NCBI GenBank assembly: GCA_023266575.1 | Contig: JAHFPV010000006.1 | Location: 1-64,000, forward strand | Reading direction: 5' to 3' | Length of the DNA stretch: 64,000 nucleotides | Source of the DNA: Sphingobium sp. | Lineage (GTDB): Bacteria > Pseudomonadota > Alphaproteobacteria > Sphingomonadales > Sphingomonadaceae | Part shown: positions 18,176 through 26,994 of the stretch, piece by piece | How positions within the stretch are numbered: the stretch's first letter is position 1 | How the letters are laid out: each line of letters begins with the position of its first letter | Program-made: the position numbers and the translations under genes | The notes under the pieces: model-generated | What the model was told of the DNA's origin: nothing | What the model saw: only the letters and a program-made list of their open reading frames with translations | Databases searched by the model: none

Positions 18176-18670
18176 CTATATGTTACCTTGCATCTCGATC
18201 GGCACGTCATCGTCCGGTTTGAAGTATAGAGCCGCGCATTGTTTCTTTAGGCAGCCTCCATCTAACACCAAATCCTCGCGCCAAGCATCCTTGATGAAAT
18301 CCATCGTATCGAGGTGACGATCTTCGAAATACATACGGTGTACATCGTCCCGCCCCGCGCCGTAGACAATGCGCCCGACCTTTGCCCAGACAGATGCCAT
18401 CGTGCACATCCCACACGGTTGTAGGGTAGAATAGAGAGTGGCCCCCCGCAGATCCATGTCTCCGTGCACTTTGCCGGCTTTCCTGAACGCCATCATCTCC
18501 GCGTGAGCAGTAGCGTCACACAGCTCTTCTGTTTGGTTGATTGCCCGTGCGAGAATTTTTCCATCCAGCACAATAATGGCTGCAATCGGCGTATCCTGGG
18601 GAGATTTGCCTTTGCTCATTGCCAGCTTGATAGCCTGCTCCATCCATGCCTTGTCCGTCTCATGAGTCAT
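18176..18670 (-). CDS. Nucleoside/cytosine-guanine type deaminase
   Basis: 164 aa from the start at 18670 (MTHETDKAWM). It has the zinc-dependent deaminase signatures HAEMMAF (catalytic Glu, about 60) and PCGMCTMA (about 85-92), with the upstream PIAAIIVLDGKILA strand. The C-terminal part with a FEDRH segment resembles guanine or tRNA-adenosine-type deaminases of the GuaD/TadA group. The substrate cannot be fixed from sequence. It is a stand-alone gene. Confidence 0.8.
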   Translation of the reverse strand: MTHETDKAWMEQAIKLAMSKGKSPQDTPIAAIIVLDGKILARAINQTEELCDATAHAEMMAFRKAGKVHGDMDLRGATLYSTLQPCGMCTMASVWAKVGRIVYGAGRDDVHRMYFEDRHLDTMDFIKDAWREDLVLDGGCLKKQCAALYFKPDDDVPIEMQGNI

Positions 18671-19235
18671 AATATTTGCGGTCCATCGTCTGCTTATCGA
18701 CATTGACGATCTTGAATGGCGACCGTTCCATAAAGAAACGGTTGGCGGTGACGGACTTTGTCATTCACAATGAAAAAAAGCGACTGTCGGCTATCTTGAA
18801 AGCGAATTTCTACCGTAAATGGCTGTAATGGGTCGACATCGGTAGACAGGAATTGGGACATTTTTGCCGTTCCCAATCTATATTCCGGTTGGCAGTACCC
18901 GCCGACAGTGGTCAGTCAAACCGTCAGCACTCGAGTGTGGGGCGCTCAGAGCGGCAGCAGTCAGGGCAATCGAAGTCAAATGCGTGATTTTATCTGAATT
19001 GCATCTGCAATCGATGCTGCCGTATGCCGGCAAGCCGTCGATGGCTTCAATGCGAAGCAGCAACAGTCGGGAGCGCACGTGCATCCTTCCGCCGCCGCAG
19101 CCCCTCGAACAAGCGGAGCGCTCACTCATTCCAAGTTAAAACCCCGATGGCATAAGCGCCGCCGGGGCACGACGCATCAGCTATGCCGTGACTAGATTGA
19201 CGGCGGTCGGTTTAGCCGCCGGCAATCCTGACGTC
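18671..19235. other. Intergenic region before the IS5-type element
   Basis: No supported gene. It contains an inverted repeat ATTGGGA (18852-18858) / TCCCAAT (18871-18877) and an imperfect CCCCGATGGC/GCCGCCGGGG hairpin near 19143-19168. Short frames here have no recognisable products. Confidence 0.4.
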
Positions 19236-19238
19236 TTA

Positions 19239-20155
19239 GAGCCTGTCTTGAATCTCATGCGTAACGAGCGATGCGCCTGATGAGAACGCTGGCTGCGGCA
19301 GCATAGAGAAGAGCAGTTGCGGATTTGATGGTTCGCTCGAAGTCCTTGGCCAAGCGGCGATTTCGGTTGAGCCATGCAAAAGTCCGTTCGACCACCCATC
19401 GTCTGGGATGAACGACGAACCTGGTTTGATCGGCGAATTTGCGGACAATTTCGATCGTGATGGAGGTGGCGTCACGGACGCGATCGCTATTGTAGGCGCT
19501 GTCGGCATAGGTACGCTCGACGAATGGATGCCGCTGGCGTGACTGCTTAAGCAAGGGCACCGCGCCGTCACGGTCTTGAATGTCGGCGCTATGGACCAGC
19601 AGTTCGAGTGCACGCCCATCGGTATCGACCATGGCGTGACGCTTTCGTCCCATGATTTTTTTGCCCGCGTCATAGCCTCGCGGCCCACCTGCTTCGGTGG
19701 TCTTCACGCTCTGGCTGTCGATGACCGCCGCCGATGGCATCGGTTCTCGCCCTGTCCGAATGCGATCGATCTGGACAAGGTGATGGTTCAGGCTTTCGAA
19801 CACGCCATCGTCACGCATGGTGCAGAACCATCGATAAACCGTGCGCCACGGGGGAAAGCTGTCGGGCAAAAGTCGCCAGGGGCAGCCTGCTCGTAGCAGG
19901 TAGAATATGGCTTCCATGATCTCCCGCATCGGCCAGCGGCGTCGACGACCGCAATGGCAAGGCACAGGCAGATATGGCTCAATCAAACGCCATTCCGTGT
20001 CGGTAAGATCACTTCCATAACGTAGCTGCGCACGGCTATGATGCGCACGGGCGGTCGGGTTCCACATGATGATTTCCAAGGTTGGTGTCGCAACCCCTCG
20101 GAATCATATCGAAACTCGATCGTCCACCATTACGTATGCGTTCTGACACACCCTC
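19239..20155. mobile_element. IS5-family insertion sequence (IS1031-like), complete
   Basis: A 917-bp element with imperfect ends GAGCCTGTCTTGAATC (left) and, on the complement of the right end, GAGGGTGTGTCAGAAC. It is flanked by a TTA on each side (19236-19238 and 20156-20158), a three-base target duplication expected of this group. It contains one transposase gene nearly filling the element. Intact ends plus a clean duplication suggest a fairly recent insertion. Confidence 0.85.
19255..20079 (-). CDS. IS5-family DDE transposase
   Basis: About 270 aa. The N-terminus has LTDTEWRLIEPYLP and REIMEAIFYLLRAGCPWRLLP, the IS5 DUF4096-type region. The catalytic core has AVIDSQSVKTTE (first Asp), TYADSAYNSDR (second Asp) and RWVVERTFAWLNRNRRLAKDFE (Glu). 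The reading frame is intact, with no frameshift. Confidence 0.93.
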   Translation of the reverse strand: MEIIMWNPTARAHHSRAQLRYGSDLTDTEWRLIEPYLPVPCHCGRRRRWPMREIMEAIFYLLRAGCPWRLLPDSFPPWRTVYRWFCTMRDDGVFESLNHHLVQIDRIRTGREPMPSAAVIDSQSVKTTEAGGPRGYDAGKKIMGRKRHAMVDTDGRALELLVHSADIQDRDGAVPLLKQSRQRHPFVERTYADSAYNSDRVRDATSITIEIVRKFADQTRFVVHPRRWVVERTFAWLNRNRRLAKDFERTIKSATALLYAAAASVLIRRIARYA

Positions 20156-20462
20156 TTAGAATAAGGTGTACCGGACATATTTCGTTCTTCAGAATTTGAG
20201 CACCCCAAAAACTTGGGAGAGATAATCAGGCATGTCGCCTTAATCATCATAATCTATATCAGTCCATCGGCTAGGATTGGCTGAAACCCGTTGGATTACC
20301 CCTACTGTCAATTTTATATCGATCCGCTGTGTTGAACCAAAAAGCGCCAGTTCAGTTATCGTCTCGTGCCAACTCACTGTTACAATATTGGGCGGCCAAA
20401 GGTGCCAGGACGCTCGTGGCTGAGCAGTCGGTTCTGGCCAAACAAAAGTTTAGGAGAGAAAA

Positions 20463-21002
20463 ATGACCGACACGATTATATCGGCGCTATTCGACACCCA
20501 ATTGGAAGCACAAAGCGCGATTACCGAGCTGCGGACCGTAGGCATCAATGACGCTAACCTCTCGGTCATAGCCCATCACGACGGCACGACCACGACAACG
20601 AGCGGCGATGGCGAAATCACCGATGAAAGTCACCGCAACATCTTGCGTGGGATCTTGGGAGGCGGCGCGCTGGGCGCGGGCCTGGGCGTCGCAGCACTTG
20701 CCATTCCAGGGGTCGGTCCGCTGGTAGCAGCTGGCGCGATCGCCGCTGCTGCGGTGCCTGAAGCAGTTGCGATCGGGGCATTGGCTGGTGCCGCTGTCGG
20801 CACTTTGAACGAGACATTGACAAAGCACGGCGTGAGCAAAGAAGATGCCGGCTATTATAACGATCGGATGAAAAGCGGCGCCGTATTCGTATCAGTCGAT
20901 GCGCAAGATGGCGGCTTCGATACCGAGCGCGTCCGCGACATATTAGCCCGTCACGGCGGTCATAGTTCGACGCGCGAGAAATCCGCTGCGGCGTTCCGCT
21001 GA
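20463..21002 (+). CDS. General stress protein, YflT-like domain with glycine-rich hydrophobic centre
   Basis: 179 aa behind a good ribosome site (AGGAGAG). The N-terminal part (IISALFDTQLEAQSAITELR, DANLSVIAH) matches the heat-induced stress protein YflT / GsiB-associated fold. It is followed by a Gly/Ala-rich hydrophobic stretch (about 63-115, GILGGGALGAGLGVAAL) that may form a glycine-zipper hairpin in or on the membrane. The C-terminus is polar. It is paired with a downstream YciE/DUF892 gene, a common stress-response pairing. The biochemical activity is unknown. Confidence 0.75.
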   Translation: MTDTIISALFDTQLEAQSAITELRTVGINDANLSVIAHHDGTTTTTSGDGEITDESHRNILRGILGGGALGAGLGVAALAIPGVGPLVAAGAIAAAAVPEAVAIGALAGAAVGTLNETLTKHGVSKEDAGYYNDRMKSGAVFVSVDAQDGGFDTERVRDILARHGGHSSTREKSAAAFR

Positions 21003-21022
21003 ACTTATCAGCGCCGTTAGTG

Positions 21023-21046
21023 CTTTGCCCGGGTGACTAGGCAAAG
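21023..21046 (+). terminator. Weak hairpin between the two stress genes
   Basis: CTTTGCC (21023-21029) pairs with GGCAAAG (21040-21046) across a 10-base loop. No T-tract follows. It may attenuate read-through into the DUF892 gene. Confidence 0.3.
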
Positions 21047-21099
21047 AAGATGAGCACCCGAAAATACCGAAGATTTGCCTCCTTTTTGAAGGATCGATT

Positions 21100-21615
21100 A
21101 TGTCCACGCCCGAAAGCCTCGAAGACCTGTATACCGACGAACTAAAGGATCTTTGGTCCGCCAATGACCAGATGGCGCGCGCGCTCAAGAAGATCACGCC
21201 CAAGGCGAGCGATGCCACGCTCAAGGAGATGCTGACAAAGTCGCAGGAAGGCATCGCAAAGCACACTGATGTCGTGAAGGAACTGATCGCTGCTCAGGGT
21301 GAGAAAGTGTCCAAAGAGCATTGCAAGGGCATGGAAGGCCTGGTCGAGGAAGCGACCAAGCATGTGCTGGAAGAGGGGCCGAAAAAAGGTCCTCTCCTCG
21401 ACGTTCAGATCATCGCCCAGTACCAGCGCATGACTCATTACGGCATCGCCGGGTTCGGCACGGCGGCAGCCTTTGCCAAGGCACTCGGCCTCAAGGACGA
21501 CAACAAAAAGCTGCGCGAAGCCACCAAGGAAATTTACGGCGGCGACGAATATATGACCAAGCTCGCGGAAACGAGCGTCAACCTCAAGGCCGAAGCGGAA
21601 GTCGAAGCCAAGTAA
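21100..21615 (+). CDS. YciE/YciF-type ferritin-like protein (DUF892)
   Basis: 171 aa, predominantly helical. The opening SLEDLYTDELKDLWSANDQM and helices with ERxxH-like spacing (QIIAQYQRMTHYGIAGFGTA, about 105-124) are typical of the DUF892 ferritin-like four-helix bundle. Stress-induced expression is known for the family. Iron or peroxide chemistry is plausible but not shown. A strong terminator follows. Confidence 0.88.
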   Translation: MSTPESLEDLYTDELKDLWSANDQMARALKKITPKASDATLKEMLTKSQEGIAKHTDVVKELIAAQGEKVSKEHCKGMEGLVEEATKHVLEEGPKKGPLLDVQIIAQYQRMTHYGIAGFGTAAAFAKALGLKDDNKKLREATKEIYGGDEYMTKLAETSVNLKAEAEVEAK

Positions 21616-21621
21616 CAGGTA

Positions 21622-21651
21622 CGGCCCGTCGCGGATGCGACGGGCCGCTTT
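21622..21651 (+). terminator. Rho-independent terminator after the DUF892 gene
   Basis: Perfect 11-bp stem CGGCCCGTCGC (21622-21632) / GCGACGGGCCG (21637-21647), tetraloop GGAT, followed by CTTT. It lies seven bases after the stop codon and also separates the convergent DUF3616 gene. Confidence 0.85.
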
Positions 21652-21661
21652 CACGCGGTCG

Positions 21662-22573
21662 CTATGGCAGCCGGAATATGTCGGCGATCACGGTTTTGGC
21701 ATCCACATCTATCCGGTGGTCCGCGGGGCTGTCGTAGATCACCATCAGACCCGTTGTTTCGTCCTCGAGCGCCCACAGCGCCAGGCCCTCCGGGTGGTCC
21801 GATCCCCGCCCGAATGGTATTTCCAGTAAACGCCCCGGGCGGTGCAGACTGACGGTCGCTGGGTCAATCGGCAGATCGGTCACCCAGTTCTTCCAACGAT
21901 AGAGCGCGCACGGACCGCTGAGCGCCGTGGTGGGGCCGGCCAGGATCAGTAGGTCGTCGCCATGGCGCTTGAGATCCCGGACACCCAGGCCCTCAAGCGC
22001 AATTAGCCTGCGTATGGGTTCGCCTGCCAGAGATAGGTCACCCTGATCTGTAATTTCAATTTCGATTTCTACTATCAGGCCATGTCCACCAATTACCGGT
22101 CCCCGCATGCCCAGAGCGACGCGTGACCCAGACACAGCGATACCCTCGATATCGATTCCCCCTTCCTTGGCTGGAATCCTTGTGAAGGGTGCAAGAAGCG
22201 AATCCTGGGCAAGGGCGGCGGCGAGCGCATTGCCCTGATGGTCCTGAGGGAGCATCCCTGCGCGCCTTTGCCCATCCATCCTGACGGGGTCATAAACGCC
22301 GGAATGGTTTACGAGCGGCAAACGGGCAAGCAGGCAGCGCGATCGGGTGTCCTTGAGGTCAGCAAGCACGTTCAGGTCGATGCGTTCGCCCTCGGCCTTT
22401 TCAGCTTTGGGTCGGGTTCTTGCATGGCTTCCCAATACCCATAGCCATCCGCCGTCCTCGCTCAGCCTGTGGATCAGCGCCGAAGCAGGACCCCGCCCGA
22501 TCTCGGCTAAGCGACTGTGTGCACGCCATAATTGAAAAGGGAGGGGGTCCCGATCGGCGCCGATCGGAACCCT
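21662..22573 (-). pseudogene. DUF3616 protein, 5'-truncated
   Basis: The frame from 22435 (TTG) encodes 257 aa with DUF3616 features (GGIDIEGIAVSGSRVALGMRGPVIGGHGLIVE, FGRGSDHPEGLALW). In-frame homologous sequence continues upstream of that start (PLPFQLWRAHSRLAEI, EDGGWLWVLGSHARTR) until a TAG at 22574-22576, and no ATG occurs in it. Family members have a further N-terminal segment that is missing here, so the gene looks truncated at its 5' end. An ISNCY-type element starts about 180 bases upstream and may be connected. The family's function is unknown. Confidence 0.65.
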
Positions 22574-22675
22574 CTACAAACGCCAAAAACTGTTACTATT
22601 ACAGACGCTTACTTCCGGCCGAACGGGGGTCCCGTTTCGAAGCCGATTCACAGCTCAAGGCCGGATAAATTTTGC

Positions 22676-22707
22676 CATCCGGGGTGGGGCTCGCCCCACC
22701 CCGGATG
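22676..22707. terminator. Very strong GC hairpin
   Basis: CATCCGGGGTGGGGC (22676-22690) and GCCCCACCCCGGATG (22693-22707) are perfect reverse complements, giving a stem of 14-15 bp. There is no T-tract on the plus side; on the minus side an ATTT follows. Its position between the ISNCY element and the truncated DUF3616 gene would block transcription leaving the element. Confidence 0.5.
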
Positions 22708-22756
22708 AAATGCTACGCATCACCTCGGGTGTCGCGCTTCAAATCGAAACCGCCCT

Positions 22757-24410
22757 GCTAATTAGAGAAGTCACATTCTGTGCCATATAGAAATGTCACA
22801 GGTTGGGGAACAGCAGGGGCTGCGTGGAGCCATCGATACAGCGCAGCGCAGACCCTGCTGATGCGCTGACCTTGGGGTAGCCGACCCATGGACCCGCTGC
22901 CCTGCAGTGGGCCCGGTCATGTCCTCTGCACGAACCTGAGCGTGCCGCGTTCGCGCAACGCCTCATCACTGAGCCTGGGACCGCGCTTGAGCTTTGAGCC
23001 GCCCAGTTTGCGGCGGTCGATCTTTGGTGGTGGTTCCGGCTCGGGGAAGAGATGCGTAAGCTGATCACGACGGGCAGGGGCATCGTTGTTGCGCTTGCGG
23101 TGATGCGGCACGATCGCCTGCATCTGCCTGGCCAGCAACAGCGCCGCATCCAGATGCTTGTTCTCGACAATGGCAGGCTGGTTCACCTGCCGCATCTTGT
23201 CGAACTGACGATAGAGCAGGACATGGCCTTCATGCTCGATCTCCAATCGACCGTCGGGATATTCACAAACCGTCACCCGCTTGCGCGCCAGATTCAGGCT
23301 GACATCGTTCGGCTCCAGAATGAACATCGCCTTGTTGTAATGCAGTGTCAGCGCCGCCGTCACGGTCCGCTGCTCACGCCAGACCATGATCGCGCGCAGA
23401 TCGTCATGCGGGGCGAGGGGGCGGGCGAACCGCGCATTGTGCCTGGTCCTATAGCTGTCGAGAAAGGCGTTGGCGTTCTCGATCGACGAGATACCCTCCA
23501 ATCGCATCGCTTTCACCAGGCGGTCCTGTAAAGTGGCATTGGCCCTCTCGACGCGGCCCTTGGCCTGCGGAGAGTTGGCGCAGATGATCTCTATGTTCAG
23601 AGCATCCAGCGCGCGGCCAAAATGCGTCATGCCGTCGCCACGAGCGGCGCTGGCCCGCGCGTTCCGGAAAACGCTGTGCTTGTCGGAATAAAAGGCCACC
23701 GGCTTGCCGTGCCGTTCGATATATGCGCGGGTCGCCTCCATATAGGCAAAGGTGCTCTCGCTCTCGACCATCTGGAGGTGCATCAGCTCGCTGGTCGCGT
23801 CGTCAATATAGACGAGAAGCGTGCATTGCGGCCCGCGATCCTCAAACCACCAGTGCTTCGAGCCGTCGATCTGGATCAGTTCACCCCGGCAGTCCCGGCG
23901 ATGGCGTGGCTGATATGGGCGAGGGCGACGGGCATCGCGATCTTTCCACAAACCAGCCTGGATCATCAACTGGCGCAGCGTCTCGCAGGCCAGATGAATA
24001 TCGTGCCGCTCGGCAAGATACTCGCGGGCCAGGGTTGGTCCGAAATCATGATAATGCTCGCGCACGATCGCGACGACGCGCTCGCGGAAATCGTCATCGT
24101 AACGCCGGTTGCTTGGTCGGCCACGCTTACCCGAAATCAAGCCTTCGGGACCGGCCGCATGCAATCGTGACAGCAGCCGGAATATCTGCCTTCGACAAAG
24201 GCCCAATAGCGCCGACGCATCCTCAACACGCAATTCGCCACGCTCGACCCGCAGCAGCGTATCGTAACGGGAAAGCTCGCCATGGCTCATGCCAATCACC
24301 GTCATAAGCGCCACCTCCTGTATCAGGAGATGACCATGCCACCGATGACCCGCACTGCGACGTCGAGAGTGACATCTCTAACTAGCGGAGGGGTGACATT
24401 TCTATTTAGC
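22757..24410. mobile_element. ISNCY-type insertion element with paired terminal repeats
   Basis: The left end has GCTAATTAGAGAAGTCAC (22757-22774) and TATAGAAATGTCAC (22786-22799). The right end, on the complement, has GCTAAATAGAAATGTCAC (24393-24410) and TTAGAGATGTCAC further in (24370-24382). Two copies of an AG-AGA-TGTCAC motif therefore sit at each end, like transposase-binding repeats. The exact outer boundaries and a target duplication are not clear. One transposase gene lies inside. Confidence 0.65.
22917..24314 (-). CDS. ISNCY family transposase
   Basis: 465 aa, intact frame. It has an N-terminal helix-turn-helix (RVEDASALLGLCRRQIFRLLSRL), then a second with GKRGRPSNRRY, then an rve-type DDE integrase core: QIDGSKHWWFEDR (Asp), VAFYSDKHSVFRNA (Asp) and NSPQAKGRVERANATLQDRLVK (Glu). 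The arrangement fits the ISNCY (IS1202-like) group. No frameshift is needed for expression. Confidence 0.88.
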   Translation of the reverse strand: MALMTVIGMSHGELSRYDTLLRVERGELRVEDASALLGLCRRQIFRLLSRLHAAGPEGLISGKRGRPSNRRYDDDFRERVVAIVREHYHDFGPTLAREYLAERHDIHLACETLRQLMIQAGLWKDRDARRPRPYQPRHRRDCRGELIQIDGSKHWWFEDRGPQCTLLVYIDDATSELMHLQMVESESTFAYMEATRAYIERHGKPVAFYSDKHSVFRNARASAARGDGMTHFGRALDALNIEIICANSPQAKGRVERANATLQDRLVKAMRLEGISSIENANAFLDSYRTRHNARFARPLAPHDDLRAIMVWREQRTVTAALTLHYNKAMFILEPNDVSLNLARKRVTVCEYPDGRLEIEHEGHVLLYRQFDKMRQVNQPAIVENKHLDAALLLARQMQAIVPHHRKRNNDAPARRDQLTHLFPEPEPPPKIDRRKLGGSKLKRGPRLSDEALRERGTLRFVQRT

Positions 24411-24861
24411 GCTTACACGTTGAAAGTTCGATAATAATAGATATGTTAAGTCATTCGTACCCAAAATTTATAGACAGATTTGGACAGGAACGACGCTGGA
24501 TCGGGAAGTGCTGAGAATTGTGACGACGTCATATTGGCGGATATATATGTAAATATATCCACTTCGTTTGCGCGAAATTCGCTGTGGTGAATGGCGTTTA
24601 TGGATAAGCACCGACTATATTGGAACGCTTGATAATTTTAACTGGCAAATCTTGCTCGCCCAATTGGCAGTCATTAGCAGAAACATCATGCGACCATGGG
24701 GACATTGGCGGACTACCGAGCGTCATGGAGACAGTATACCTATAGCAATATGACGTTTGAATGATAAAATGAGAACTTCCATTATATCCATGACGATATT
24801 GGATGTTGGCTTCGGTTGTATCGCCCTCCCGCAACCAACTGAAATTGCGATTGTCGCGAGA
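24411..24861. other. AT-rich intergenic region with a palindrome
   Basis: About 450 bases, clearly more AT-rich than the rest, with no recognisable gene. It includes the palindrome GGATATAT (24539-24546) / ATATATCC (24553-24560). The composition points to acquired DNA between the ISNCY element and the recombinase remnant. Confidence 0.4.
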
Positions 24862-26481
24862 TCAGATCACCAGAGGTAGCAGACCGCTTGGAGCCCGCCC
24901 TAGAGGCGGGTTTTTGCGTTGTACGGCGATCGACAGGATGCCCACGAGATCGCCGCGCACATCGATCTTCAGTTCGCCGCCTTCAGGCACCAATGTGATC
25001 GCCTGGATGAGCGAACGAATGACCTCAGCCGCCTCGAAGCGCTTGTTCTCGTCGTCATGCTCCAGCGCTCGATAGAGATTGTCGAGTTGAGCCCGATAAT
25101 GGTGGGCCATGTTGGGATGGAGCAGGGGAGGGGGCTCCTGGGCTTGGGCGAGGTCGCGCTCCAGTTCCTTCTTACGCGTTTCGAGCCCTACCATTTTGGC
25201 GTTGATCTTGTCTGCGGCGCCGCCCCGCAGGATCAGGTTCACAAGCATGTCGAGATCACGGTCGATCTTTTTGATCTCAGCCTGTGCGCTGCCTATGGCT
25301 GCGCCTGCATCGCCCCTTAGCCTATTGGTTTCGCGCGTGAACTCGTCGCAAAACTCGGCAAACAGGGCAGGATCCATCAGATGATGGCGAAGGGCGTGAA
25401 GCACGCTCCCTTCCAGACGATCGCGTCGGATATTGAGGCGGTTGTAACAGGTACCCTTGTTCCGGGCTGCCGAGCAGCCCAGCATCATCGCTGAAATCAT
25501 CGAATATCCGCCGCCGCAGCAACCGCATTGCAACAGGCCGGACAGGAGATATTTCTGGCGGCGGCGATCGCGGAAGTTTGCGGAGCCCACTGCTGGATTT
25601 AATTGATCCACCTGGCAGGATTTTTGCCGGTCCTTGGCATGCTGCCAAAGAGCATCATCGATGATGCGCAGTTCGGGCACGTCCTGAATGATCCATTCGG
25701 ATTCCGGGTTGGGCCGGGCTTGCCGTTTGCCGGTATCGGGATCCTTGATGAAGCGTTGCCGATTCCAGACCAGCTTGCCGACATAAAGCTCATTGTTGAG
25801 GATGCCGGTGCCGCGCTTGGGATTGCCATTGATGGTGCTGAAGCCCCAGGTGCCGCCGGTTGGTGCCTCGATACCCTCCTTGTTCAGTTCGGTCGCGATG
25901 CGTTTGGCCGATTTGCCAGCGACATAGTCGCGGAAGATGCGCTGGATGACGCTTGCCTGTGCGTCATTGATGGAGCGGTCGCCCCGGATCAGTTCGCCGT
26001 TGGCATCGAGCCGTTTGACGACGTCATAGCCATAGCTGTTACCACCGCCCGACTTACCTTGCTCGACTCGGCCACGCTGTCCACGCCGTGTCTTGTCGGC
26101 GAGATCTTTCAGAAACAGGGCGTTCATCGTACCCTAGAGGCCGATATGCAGATGGGTGATCTCGCCTTCTGACAGGGTGACCATCTTCACGTCACTATAG
26201 GCCATGCGATTGAACAGCCCGGCAATATCCTCCTGATCGCGCTACAGGCTATCCATGGCCTCAGCCAACACGAAGTTGAAGCGGCCCCGACTGGCGTCTG
26301 CGATCAGTGCCTGAATGCCCGGCCGCAGCGATCAAGCACCGGAAATGGCATGATCGGTATATTGTTCGACAATCTGCCAGCCCTGCTTCTCAGCGTGGAG
26401 GCGGCAGATGCGTAACTGGTCGGCAATGGAAGCGTCGCGCTGATTGTCGGATGAATAGCGGGTGTACAAGGCAACCTTCAC
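24862..26481 (-). pseudogene. Large serine recombinase with three in-frame stop codons
   Basis: A 540-codon frame starting at a GTG (26479-26481) reads KVALYTRYSSDNQRDASI (serine-recombinase catalytic N-terminus, Ser at about 10-11). It then hits TGA (26332-26334, codon 50), TAG (26242-26244, codon 80) and TAG (26134-26136, codon 116), without any frameshift. The segments between the stops match the family (RPGIQALIADASRGRF, RDQEDIAGLFNRM, EGEITHLHIGL). The distal 421 codons (from the ATG at 26127) are intact: recombinase domain, zinc ribbon (LLQCGCCGGGYSM, CSAARNKGTCYNR) and coiled coil (about 290-350 of the distal part). Without the N-terminal domain it should not cut DNA. Confidence 0.85.
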
Positions 26482-26499
26482 GGAACGGAACTCCTCGTC

Positions 26500-26631
26500 T
26501 CAGGAGCGGGTCGTGCGGCGCTCCTCCAGCATCTCCAGATAGGCCCTCCGCGCGGCACGGCAGGCAAGCAGGCGAACCAGCCTGACCAGACGCGGATCGG
26601 GGCCGCTGCCAGAAGATGCAAGGTTGAGCAC
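26500..26631 (-). CDS. 43-aa protein upstream of the recombinase
   Basis: A GTG-started frame, too short for most gene callers, encoding SGSGPDPRLVRLVRLLACRA and an acidic/basic C-terminal helix. It ends 18 bases before the recombinase start. Similar DPRLVRLVxLLA peptides are found directly in front of this type of recombinase in alphaproteobacteria, which is my reason for listing it. It may itself be a 5'-truncated remnant. Confidence 0.4.
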   Translation of the reverse strand: MLNLASSGSGPDPRLVRLVRLLACRAARRAYLEMLEERRTTRS

Positions 26632-26994
26632 CGGCTCTCATCAGGCCGAGGGAACTTCTTTCGCTGCTGACGGCTACCAAGCCCCAAGGTGAATCCGATT
26701 ACAGCAGATTGCTAGGTGCTTTAGATGCAGTTCGTCCCGCCGGACCGCTAAAGCTGCCAGGCGAAACGGAATGCTTTCGTTTCGGGATAGATTCCGCGGA
26801 GGCCCGGCGGTCAATGAATAGATAATCACTCGGCCTGCCCGCCACGCTTCCGATCATGCTGTGGAATGCGTGGTTCCGCAACGGTTTCAGTTTTGCAAAA
26901 TGTTGCTCGCACCGACATTGCCCGGATAATCCAGCGGGCGATGGTATCGGAAAAGGGCAATCACGACCCTTCACGGACACTCAGCCTCTGATTT
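26632..26994. other. Intergenic region, no recognised gene
   Basis: A 93-codon minus-strand frame (26699-26980) exists but has no recognisable domain, and its composition looks like a chance frame. No repeat or RNA gene was recognised. It marks the edge between the mobile region and the transporter locus. Confidence 0.35.

Noticed and set aside
26699-26980. 93-codon minus-strand frame as a gene
   Set aside because: No domain, no ribosome site and an odd composition; probably a chance frame.
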